Positions 1-10,000 of a stretch of 64,000 bases of DNA are shown piece by piece. This DNA is from Ophioderma brevispina (Eukaryota > Echinodermata > Ophiuroidea > Amphilepidida > Ophiodermatidae). The first letter of the stretch is position 1; the number at the start of each line of letters is the position of its first letter. The notes beneath the pieces were generated by a model, which saw only the letters and a program-made list of their open reading frames with translations, was not told the DNA's origin and ran no database searches. The DNA lies in contig JAMKCH010002896.1 of assembly GCA_023653785.1 (NCBI GenBank), positions 1 to 64,000 on the forward strand. Reading direction: 5' to 3'. Both the position numbers and the translations under genes were made by a program.

Positions 1-333
1 GATTTGTTCACTTTGCACACCACTACGAGGACTACGTGTACTCATGACTACACGTAGTTTTAATCGTAATCGGCTTACTCGTCGGCACACGGAGCCTCGT
101 CCAGTTTCCACGAAAACGCGTAAAAAATCTTAGTTAGTAGCTTACGTTGCAACTAGGGCTACGTCAGTCTTACGAATTGCTTCGCGAACGACCCCAGTTT
201 CGGGAGCAGTTTTTTTTTTATAATAGTAGTGAAGTTACGCTATACTAGTATAGGTTATAGGTACCGTGTCGTAAAGGACGGTTGGGAACGGACCCTGATA
301 GGCGAGTGCAGAATCAGCAATTTAAATGATGTA

Positions 334-1500
334 ATAGTCCCCACCCTACATACCCCTATATCATACAGTAATGGCAAGCTATTAGTCATACTTCAGATTG
401 GCACCATGATGTGAAAATTGCACAATGTGGGTAGCCGAAGGTGGTTTTTTTTTTTTTTTGGCTTTTTGTTGTAGGGTCATTTTAGGCCAAAAACATATAT
501 TTTTTGGCAAAAACTGATTTTTTGAGACTATTGGTATTTTTGACATTATATAATGCTCCATCTATGTAATTAGGTTTCAGGACAATGGGAATCACCAAAA
601 GCTTCACAATAAGCTTAACTAAAGTTTACAAACATACGGAAGTATAGCGATATTGGGTGAAAAATATACGTTTTCTCAAATTCATGTGTTAATACTGAAA
701 AAATGGTTAAATTTAGCTTAGCATTCAAAACGTCTGTGTTTTTGTTCCTAAATGGCTGAAAACGTACTTGAGTACCATTGGAATTCACCTTGAGGTATGA
801 TGTAGAACTGCCCCAATATGGCCAAAGCTGATTTGGGTGTTATTAGTACAAAAACATACATGTTTGGGTAAAAATATGATTTTGAGGATCTGGTATTTTT
901 GACATCTATATAACATGTCCCCCATCTATGTAAGTAGGTTTCAGAACTAGATTGTGTTCTAGAAGCTCACAATAAGCTTCTAAAGTTGCCAAAAATATAG
1001 TAGTATAGGCAATATGTGAAGTGTAAAAATGTGCAGTTTTCTCAATTTATGACTTCCAAAAACCTGAAAGACCTAAAACTAAGCTAAGCATTCAAAAACA
1101 TTCATGTTTATGTTAACGGTAGCTATAAATCTGGCAATACCATCAGTTTAGGTATGATTTCCACATGTCACGTTGGGCATGAAAAAGGTATTGTGCGCAT
1201 TTTTAGTCAAAACATCATTTTGTGAATAAGATGAAAGACTTTTGGATTAATGGTGTTTTGGACATATATGTAACATGCTTATCTAAGTTAGTAAATTTAA
1301 AACTATATCATGCCTTAGAACTTTAGAAGCTTTCTAAGAGTACAAAATACAAAGTATAGGTGATATTAATGGAATGTGTGTTTCTCAAAATCATGTTTAT
1401 GAAATCTACTTGAAGTAAATTAAGGTTACCATTTAAATATGTCCATATTGTATGCTTCAGAACAGGGGGGTAATTGACCATTGACAAGTGGTTATCATGC
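334..1500 (+). repeat. Left arm of FB1: about three ~363-bp tandem units
   Basis: Landmarks recur at a steady interval: AGCTTCACAATAAGCTT near 600, AGCTCACAATAAGCTT near 963 and a weaker form near 1328. Each is accompanied upstream by a CATCTATGTAA..AGGTTTCA-type word and by stretches resembling TTTTTGACAT. The units are diverged by substitutions and small indels. No coding potential is seen. The short open frame near 229-414 is only the terminal repeat read through. Confidence 0.6.
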
Positions 1501-2400
1501 GCGACCTCGGGTTCAAACACAACACTATGGCAAAGTGTAAAATATACGTGATAACAAGTATTGGCAAAGTGACAAATGCTAACTATGGTTCTGGTACATT
1601 GATTTTATGAAATGCGTTCTGTACATAGGCTGTACGGAATAGCTTACTACTTGCACATAAATAATGACCGAATATTATACAAAATCAAGTTCACAAATCG
1701 GACCCTAATGGTCAGGTTTTTAATTTGGGACCAATTTGCGTTGCATGTGATATTTTAGGCAAAATACATTGATTTTACAGGTTTGATGCTATAACGTTTA
1801 AACTGTACATGTTACCCCTATATAAGTACATATATACTGAGAGCATATACTCTGCAGATCAGAAACATGCCAATTGGCCTTCATTCCATACAGGGTGACT
1901 CAAAAGTATACAGGTTGTAACAAGCAAATAAGTAAGTAAGTTTATGGGTGTCACCCACTAAACCTACAGTGATGGTACAATATTTTGGCCACTTGTTTAA
2001 TATAATTAACAACAATTGGCCCACCAAGCCATGTACAACTTTTATGAGAAATACTTCCATTACACAGATACAGGGTGGTCCAAAATTAATGCGAGATTTC
2101 TTATTTCTCCTATATCGCTGGTACTGAATGACATATTTCATGATTGAGATGTGTACTAGATGTAAAATCAGCAAAGCAACCCAATTATGAAAGTTAGAAG
2201 AGAATTTGCCCCCCCCCCCCTTTGAGGAAACAAATTTGGGGGAAGTCCCCTTGAAAAATCGCCCCCTAAACAAAGTACTATTTATGGGCCCGGGTGTTAA
2301 GTTAACAAAGTTACTCATCCAGGTCTCCAAACATGCGTCACAAACTGGCATGGAATAATGGAGCAAATAAGTCATGTGAAATCTCAACTGACAAGGTAAG
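1500..2400. other. FB1 core, non-coding, with two transposon-tip-like motifs
   Basis: This stretch has no recognisable gene. Two similar words in the same orientation, ACAGGGTGACTCAAAAG near 1888 and ACAGGGTGGTCCAAAA near 2070, resemble the ends of some mariner-like and other DNA transposons. They may mark small nested insertions. A run of C lies near 2211-2220. A 168-codon open frame on the minus strand (1881-2387) runs through both motifs and the poly-C tract. It has no recognisable domain and I treat it as chance. Confidence 0.35.
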
Positions 2401-2453
2401 GTAACTATAACATTTCCTACCTCCCACAGATTTTGATATAAATTGATCGATTA

Positions 2454-2554
2454 AGCCCAAATTAATTGGTCGAGCTTATGAGTCTCAAAATATTGTCGAG
2501 ACGCAGTCGAGCCCAATATTTTAAAACTCATAGCGAGACCAATTAATATTGGGT
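2454..2554. repeat. ~95-bp imperfect palindrome (long hairpin)
   Basis: The left arm begins CCCAAATTAATTGGTC and the right arm ends GACCAATTAATATTGGG. Between them ATGAGT and AAAATATTG words pair with ACTCAT and CAATATTTT. The arms are about 43 bases each and flank a short centre with GAGACGCAGTC. It lies in the middle of FB1 and would fold into one long hairpin on either strand. Nothing suggests a microRNA beyond the hairpin shape. Confidence 0.65.
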
Positions 2555-2814
2555 GAAATCATCCAATTTTATCATTATCATGTTTTGGATCCGATTTTTC
2601 ACACTTGGACTCCCACAAAATGATAATTATTTAAAGTTGTACATATTATATCCCCGTTACAGTGGTTATAGCCAGAAAGAAAAAAGCACCATTCAGTTCA
2701 TTCATAGTAAATGTTGTATGTTGTGACCTTTCTGGAATGCATTTTTTCCAAGTGGATTTCTAGTCTGGGGCAAAGTGGGAAAATGCCAAACAATGACCAC
2801 ATTTAAAAAGTATG

Positions 2815-3240
2815 TGCCATTAATTTTGCACAAAGCATACCAAATTTTTGTAAAAGCGCACAAGATTTATAAGATTAACGTAAAAATCACACAATTTCTC
2901 ATAAAATCACAAAAGATTCTGCTAAACACAAATTTCATCAACTGCAATAAAATTTGTAAACTCGCCAATGATTTTGCCTAAATTGCACGAAGTATGTTTA
3001 CATCACATGCAAAATTCTGTTAAATCACACAGGTTCGGTTTATAAATCGCACAAGTTTTTGTTAAATCGCACACAGTTTCCATTAAATCGCAACAATTAC
3101 ATCCACTGGCTTAAGAATTTGTAAATTGCACGCATTTTCTTAAAATCACATATAGGTTTGATTGAGTCTTGAGAAATTAAAAAATCTTGTAGGAATTTGG
3201 AGAATTGAATGAAATTCACAAGATCATCTCAAAATCGCAT
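2815..3240. repeat. Degenerate short tandem repeat, AAATCGCACAAGTTT type
   Basis: The word AAATCGCACAA or a close variant (AAATCACACAA, AAATCGCACAC, AAATCGCAACA) recurs roughly every 25-35 bases, separated by T-rich spacers. The period is irregular and copies are diverged. A 68-codon open frame at 2775-2981 is a product of this composition, not a gene. Confidence 0.5.
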
Positions 3241-3299
3241 AAAATTTCAAGAATCACGGTTGTTTCTTACAATCCATGTTCTTTAGATTTTCCATAGAC

Positions 3300-5038
3300 C
3301 GATTTACCACTTTTTCCCAGTAACATTGGACCTTTTTAAGCTGCTGAGATATGACATAGTTCTAAAATCTACTACTACATAGATATCATTATCTCAAAAA
3401 TCATTTGTTGCCCAGAGAAGAAACGTATGTTTTTGACTCTAAACTGCCTATTAGACATTGTTCAACATAATATCTAAAAACTGGAATGCCAATGGTTATT
3501 TCAAGTATTTTTCAAGCTAAATTTAGAGCATTTAAAAACAGATTTCAATGTGTAGCAAAAGTTTAACTATTATTTCAGGTTTAAGAAACCTAAATTTTAG
3601 AAAAACTATATTTCCACATCAAGTATCGCCTATACTTACTGTATATTTGTCAACTTTAGAAGTTTATTGTGAGCTTCTGGGACACAATTTAGTTTTCTGA
3701 AAACTACTTATATAGATGGGGCATGTATATGATTGTCAAAATAACAATATCTCAAAAATCACATTTTTTAACCCAAAATGTGTTTTTTCGCTAAAAAGAC
3801 CCAAACACAACTCATATTTGGCAGTTCCACATCATACTACTGCGTGATGCAATGGGTAGCTTCAGTATTTTCAGCTCCATTTAGAGCATAAAACACAGAC
3901 GGGTTTTGAATGCGTAGCTAAAGTTAAACTATTTTTATTTTCTTTCAGGTTTTAGAAACATGAATTGAGAAACGTATTTTCACCCAATAGTCGCCTATCC
4001 TTACTGTATATTTTACAAACTTTCGAAGCTTATTGTGAGCTTCTGGGGCCGCAAAATATGTTTGAAACCTATTTACATAGATGGGGCAGTTAATATAGAT
4101 GTCAAAAATACCAATATCTCAAAAAGCATTTTTTTGCCCCAACCAAAAATGTATGTTTTTCGGTCGTAAATGACCAAAAAAACACACCTTCAGCCAACAT
4201 TGGCAGTTCCACATCATTACCTAAATCTGAATGCTCAATCGACATATCTTAATATATTTTCAGCTCAATTGGAGCAGAAAATGCATGTTATGATGTTTAG
4301 CTAAAGTTTACTATTTGTCAGGTTGTGAAACATGAATTTGAGAAAAAAAACGCATTTTTTCCCCCCCACCCAATGAGCGCCTATACTACTTGTATATTTT
4401 ACAAACTTTCGAAGCTTATTGTGAGCTTCTGAGACGCAATATAAGTTTGAAACCTATTTACATAGATGGGGCATGTAATATCGATGTCAAAAACTATACC
4501 AATATCTGTCAAAAAATCATTTTTTTGCCCAAAAAATGTACTGTTTTCGGCTCTTTATCAAATGACCAAAAACACCACCGTTCAGCCACATTCGACGTTC
4601 ACATCATACCTCATCTGAATGCCAATGAATTCTTAATATATTTTCAGCTCATTTGGAGAAAAAAATTGCATTGTATGATGTTTAGCTAAAGTTTAACTAT
4701 TTTTCAGGTTTTGAACACAGGAATTGGCGAGGAAAAACGCATTTTTTCACCCAATATCGCCTACTACTACTGATTATGTTACAAACTTTAGAAGTTATGG
4801 CGCTTCTGGGACCGCAATTTATGTTCGAAACCTATTTACTTTGATGGGGCATGTAAATATACATGTCAAAAATACCAATATCTCAAAAATCATTTTATTT
4901 TGTCCAAAAATGTATTGTTTTGGCTAAAATGACCCAAAAACCACTTCGGCCCACATTGGCACTTTCATGCCTAATCTGAAGTAGACATAAATAGCTGCCA
5001 TTGATGTATGATGTAGGTGTATGTAGGGTGGGCACTAT
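3300..5038 (-). repeat. Right arm of FB1: about four ~375-bp tandem units, inverted
   Basis: GAAGCTTATTGTGAGCTTC and close variants occur near 3659, 4026, 4411 and 4789, a spacing of roughly 367-385 bases. The sequence between them is the reverse complement of the left-arm unit. The landmark is itself an imperfect hairpin (GAAGCT with AGCTTC around a seven-base centre). The arm ends with ATGTAGGGTGGGCACTAT at about 5038. Open frames listed in this area simply follow the repeat. Confidence 0.6.
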
Positions 5039-5134
5039 GAAACTCCTAAAATAAGCACTTTGGGAGTTCCAACTATCCTCTATGATCAACTTCATCAGGA
5101 AGTAGATTATGATGTGTGTGCGCTTTATCCTTTA

Positions 5135-5285
5135 CGTATTTATTTAGTATAAACAACAGGATGACCTTTCTGCCGGCTCGGATTACGTGGCGTACGGCTA
5201 TGCGCTCGTTCTGGTAAGCTAAAGGTCTGGCGGTTGATGTCCCATCAGGAACGAAACTTAAGTTTAGTATTATACACCACATGGG
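5135..5285 (+). mobile_element. SINE-like sequence, diverged tRNA-derived head (copy 1)
   Basis: The stretch TTTCTGCCGGCTCGGATTAC..GCGCTCGTTCTGGTAA..AGGAACGAAACTTAAGTTTAGTA matches a second copy near 13,590-13,745. In that copy the internal promoter B-box is much clearer. Here the B-box region (GGTTGATGTCCC) is degraded. It lies directly beyond the right end of FB1. The assignment as a SINE rests on the better copy. Confidence 0.45.
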
Positions 5286-5357
5286 ACAAAAGTATGCAAA
5301 AAAATAATCACAAAATTAGTTAAAATGATACGTCGGTTCTTAACCGAATATGATGCA

Positions 5358-6140
5358 TTGAATGCCAAGTCTTGTTTTTGAAAGCAGATAGTTATCCCAG
5401 AATCATAGAGTACGAAAAAATTGATAGATTGCCATGTTCCCTAAATATGGCGGATTTAAAAGAGTTGGCGATCGATAGATGCCGATTGCACCAGAGGAAT
5501 AACAGACACGGAAACGCCACGAATGACTCCAAAATAGCCACTAATTGAATTCGTTGGGGTTTATTTAAATGTTTACGGGAGAAAGTGTAGTGCTTGTATG
5601 GACCGGAAACAAATAACGTCAATGAAGATGAGAGCAAGTCCATTCGCTGTGGACTAGGAAATCGAATGAAAAACAAAGAGGTCACGTGATAAATTGAAAA
5701 GACTTTTTAATCATACGTTGACATTATACTGTGTGTAGTGGCATGTGAATATTATTCAGACATGATTTGCACAGACCACGTGATGTATCGTTCAAATTGG
5801 CATGCGGAGTCTCAAAAGTTCTGATATTTTGGAAGACCACTGTCTTCCATTAACGTTATCTCATTTTCGGTCCCCCACAAGCACTGCGCTTTCTCCCGTA
5901 AAATATTTACAGTAAATTAATAACAAACCAATACGATTCTTTCGCGGCTAATGTTGGAGCAGTTTGTGCGTTCCTGTGTCTGTGGTCCTTCTGGGGTGCG
6001 ATCGGCCAAGTACGATCGCCAGCTCTTTTAACCTGCCATATTTAGTATTGTTTAGGGACTTGGCTTTGAAATCAAAATGTCTTCGTATCTAGGATTTCTC
6101 GGGAATAACATCTGTTTGAAAAACACAACTTGGCATTCAA
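5358..6140. mobile_element. Palindromic MITE-like element with ~280-bp inverted arms
   Basis: The left arm (about 5358-5630) and right arm (about 5842-6140) are reverse complements of each other. Matching landmarks include TTGAATGCCAAG at the left tip against CTTGGCATTCAA at the right tip, AAATATGGC near 5450 against GCCATATTT near 6035, GGCGATCG against CGATCGCC, and TTTACGGGAGAAAG against CTTTCTCCCGTAAA. A spacer of about 210 bases separates the arms. No reading frame of note is present. Target-site duplications are not evident. The size, non-coding nature and long inverted arms fit a non-autonomous DNA transposon. Confidence 0.65.
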
Positions 6141-6169
6141 GGCGCCCCATATGTGGTTACAAGAGACCG

Positions 6170-8600
6170 ATGGTTACCAATTTCAAATTCATTTTGTGAT
6201 TATTGAAATTCTTTGCTTGCATGTTTTTTAATACCTTTGTCTAGTGTGGATTTATGGGAACGTTATTAAGAGGAGTTTCGGCGTGGACTTGATTGCACGG
6301 CCAATAAACAAGGCGGATCCGGATTTGAAAAACGTCAAATAGAACGGGGGCTGAAAGGCTTAAAACTGTACAATGGGATGATTTTTCAAGATTGTGCCAA
6401 GAATAACGGGAGGCGCCCGCCCCTACCGCCCCTACTCCAGATCCGCGCCTGAATAATATAGCATTTGTTGAATGCCAAGGTCTGGTTGGCCCCTAGTCGA
6501 CTTGGTCTTCTTTGTTCGTTACAGATAAACTTTACGTATTTGTAATTTTATTTAGGGGCGCATGCTTCAAACTTCAAATACTGGTTCAAGCAGTTATGTC
6601 CTGTTCATTCAATTAAACCAGTTAATCGTCTAAAATGCAATATTGAATCAACTCGTTAAATGTCGCTCAACGACGGTTTGAGATTTGAGCTTCCCAACTA
6701 TATTCTGCGTTGTTATCCATGTCACTTCATGCATATTGTCTAGAGAAATGGTTTTCATTTAGAGTGGATTTGTTAATAGTGGGAATTAAACATTATTTCA
6801 GTTTCAACAAGAAGTACTGTTTATTGCAGATAGAGGCTTCAAATTTTGGTATACTGTTAATTTAAAATATTGAATTTCATGATCGCCTTTTGAATTTATT
6901 CAGTAAAATGGCATTTTAAATCATCGTTTATGCCCGATTAATTGCATGAGGTGCAAATAAATGTGCTAGATTTATATGAATATATTTATGACTCTCGTAA
7001 CGTCTTAGGTCGAAATAACCTTGCAAACACAAATATGAGCCTTGTGCACAAGTGGATCTTATTTTATATAATATATAAACAGATTTAATGATGTTTAATT
7101 GGAAAGGTTCAAGAATTTGGTATGATCCAAAACAACTTACGTATATCAATTACAAACAATTTGTTGGACTTATGTCCCCAGAATGTCCACTTAATGTTCA
7201 GCAGAGGCGTTGCAGTTCAACCCTTATTGTCCTCACAGCGAAGACTTCAAAATGACAGCATCCAAAGTCACACATATCCATGGTATATGCCATAAGAATC
7301 TTCTCAGACCTGAAGGAAATCTTGTCAAGCAGTTCAAGACGACAATGGTTAAATAAGTCCCCGCGACACTATTTCCACAGTATATCATTCCCAGATAATC
7401 ACCACGATTCAATCTGTCCACAATGTTGGAATCCTATTTTGATTCCGAACACTTTTTCGGCTTTTAAAGACGACAGTAAAAATTACAGCACTTCTTTGCT
7501 CACACCTGGGAATTGAAAGTAGATAAATCCTGGCAACTGTGTGAAGCCTAAATTCTAACCTTATTGTAGATAGAAAACTAGCTATAATAATGTTTTCCGA
7601 AATCCATCGTAAGGAAAACTATTTTATCGCCCTGTTCCGAAACGAGCAACAGTCGCGTCCTTGGTGTTGCTCGTTTAAGCTCCATTGAGATCACCGATGT
7701 GTGTTATGCGAAATATCATTCTCAATGCGCCTTTCTCCATCATCGCTCACCTTCAGGCCTCAGCATCCAATCGAATCTGCATGCCCTGTCCGTTTAATGG
7801 GCTCGTGTCGTCGGTCACAAACTTATCAGTGCTTTACGTGTGTAGGATTGGTTTCTTCTTCTTCCTTTCTTCTTTTCCCATGTCTTCTTTTCAGGGGGTC
7901 CTTCTCGCTCACTTCCGTATAACTTATTTTTTTGTCGTTTGGCGTTGGTGTTTGGACAGGTTTACGTGTGGTTGAGAGCTTCCCCTCTTCCATCGTATGC
8001 TATCTTCTACACTTACTTTAATTCATGTTACAAAGCTTTTAAATTATCTAATTATTCCTCGATGGATCCCGCCAGTTGAAGGGTACTTTTCATGAGTGTT
8101 GCTATGGAATATACCGGAGGAGACCAAGGTGCAAGACCTGTGCGGGCACCGGTTATATTGTCCTCCTGCGTAATTACTTTGTGAATAACAAAATTGTTTT
8201 CCAATGTGATTGAGTTTTTTGCTACTTCTCCGGTTTGAAACGCGAGTAAAGGTGAATAACCCCTTGTTATATTCCTTTTTGTCCCAAATCTGAGGCAATC
8301 ATCCTGCCACCAATTGAGCCTCAATCACCCCACGTCGGTTTTTTTGGTTTGGCAAACCGTTCTTTGTCAGTCACGCCTAATAGGTTTAATATACGCTTTT
8401 TCCCTTTCCAAGGTAATTTTGTTTTCCTTTAAAAATGTGTTACATTTTTTTGAAGAACCAATGGACCAGAGCGTCTAATCAATTGGATGTTATTACCATT
8501 TACATCTCTCAAATCCTCATCTCAAATCTCAAGTAAATGATGTTTTTACAATCGGGTATTTTCTTGGCATTTGGCCTTGCTAAATGCACCCGCCCAATTT
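6170..8600. other. Unrecognised AT-rich DNA
   Basis: No domain, RNA gene or clear repeat structure is recognised here. A few open frames of 62-96 codons occur (for example 7280-7516 plus, 7685-7975 plus, 8052-8324 minus). Their translations lack familiar motifs and several overlap each other in different frames. I regard them as chance unless transcript or protein evidence appears. Confidence 0.5.
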
Positions 8601-9460
8601 TAATTCCCTTTCTCACGCGAATTGTTAATGAGGGGTCAGCGCGTAATGGTATGTTGGTGTCGTGCAGGGTTCATTCAATTATTTCGAACCAATGATCTAT
8701 TGATGTAATAGGCCAGTTAACTCTCATTCAAATCTGTTTGCAACCAGCTTATTTTTCTTGGTCAGATTTTTTTTTTTTTTTAATTTTATTGTTGTTTATT
8801 AATTAATGATCAACAGGCTTCAGTTATTTTATTCCAAAGCTGCTTAAGAAGTCAAACATTAACAAGCGCAAATAAATGTAGTTTGCCAGACTTTCCAATC
8901 AACGTTTGCGGGGCATCCTTTCTATGCTAAAGGAGATTTTTCATTTCAGTATAGTTTGGTAGGCTCAACTTTTTTTTTTAAAATACTGTATAGCGGAATA
9001 TTTTCATAGTTTACATTTGCATGACATAAATCTTTTCTAATCTTGACTCACAATATGGCGACCATGACGTATGTTTTGTAGGTAAAAATAGGTAATAGGC
9101 AAACAAGTCAGCAAAATAGCCAGTTAAGTCTGCAATTAACATGTCTTATATGTAAGATAATGGTTAACAATTTCTTTAGAGTAAAACAATTGAAAACAAA
9201 ATTATCATCGTGTTAAAATAGAAATTTTGGAATTAAAAAAAAAAATTTTATTAAAAATACCAATATGGCAGCTATGTCCGTTGCCTAACCTCGGGATCCA
9301 TTTTTGCCTTGTAAATTTAGTATTTTGAACTAATACCTTGTTGCTACTATTTTTTATTATGGGCCCTATTATTGTAATATTTGGTTAATGTGGCACATGT
9401 TGAATGTTTTTATTTATTGTCACGTTTTGGGATCAATTCATCCTCTATGAATTTTTAATT

Positions 9461-10000
9461 AATGATTATTTTGGGGCACGAATTCATCATGTTGCCACTT
9501 TTAAGTATTTGTGAGCTTCAACCTGCAAATAGTTTTGGTGGGCGCTAATTTATTTTCTGCCTCTGTCCGATTGTCATTATAAATTCACCTCTTAACCCTT
9601 GTTTAAAAAATGATCACCTCAGTAATACCAGGTTAATTTTGTGATAAATAATGTTGCGTCAAAACCTTCAGGTTATGGATTTATCATCGTCCATAAGTGG
9701 GGGGCGTTATCGCCTTTGCTAATGTCTTCGTCCGATGTATGTAAATCGCGCTCCATCTCCTCCTTACTCCTCCTTTCCATGTATCGTAAAGTTATTTGGG
9801 TCACTTCAGCTTTTAGTGTTTCTACTCAATGATTATTTTGGGGCAAGATTTATTAAATGCTGCCACCGATTATTTTTGGGGATTTTCCCTGCAAAATATC
9901 TGGGGGGCACTTCATTTCTGACTCGGTCCCGTGTCAATTTTAATTCACCTCTTAATCCTTCGTTTAAGTGATCTCGAGTAATACCTGATGACATTTGATA
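9461..10000 (+). repeat. Diverged direct duplication, ~368-bp spacing
   Basis: The segment beginning GATTATTTTGGGGCA at about 9461 and running to about 9645 recurs from about 9829 to 10,000. Shared words include TTATTTTGGGG, TTAATTCACCTCTTAA, TTTAAG or TTTAAA, and AGTAATACC. Similarity is broken by small indels. The copies are separated by ~180 bases that I cannot align. The adjacent DNA from 8600 to 9460 shows nothing I recognise. Confidence 0.5.

Larger units (their letters stand above)
229..5095. mobile_element. Foldback-like element with tandem-repeat arms (FB1)
   Basis: The two ends are inverted copies of each other. The clearest terminal match is ATAGTCCCCACCCTACATAC starting near 334 against its reverse complement ending near 5038, and weaker similarity continues outward to about 229 and 5095. 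Each arm is built from several copies of a ~365-bp unit (left about 440-1500, right about 3300-4960), in opposite orientation between arms. The middle (about 1500-3300) is unrelated, non-coding sequence. Long, internally repetitive inverted arms around a non-coding core are typical of foldback DNA transposons, so I infer a non-autonomous element. I found no transposase and no convincing target-site duplication, so the exact limits and the superfamily are uncertain. Confidence 0.6.

Noticed and set aside
1881..2387. 168-codon open frame on the minus strand
   Set aside because: It crosses a poly-C tract and two transposon-tip-like motifs, lacks any domain and lies in a foldback core.
8052..8324. 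90-codon minus-strand open frame, considered as a possible exon
   Set aside because: No recognisable motif, no clear splice sites, and a second long frame overlaps it.
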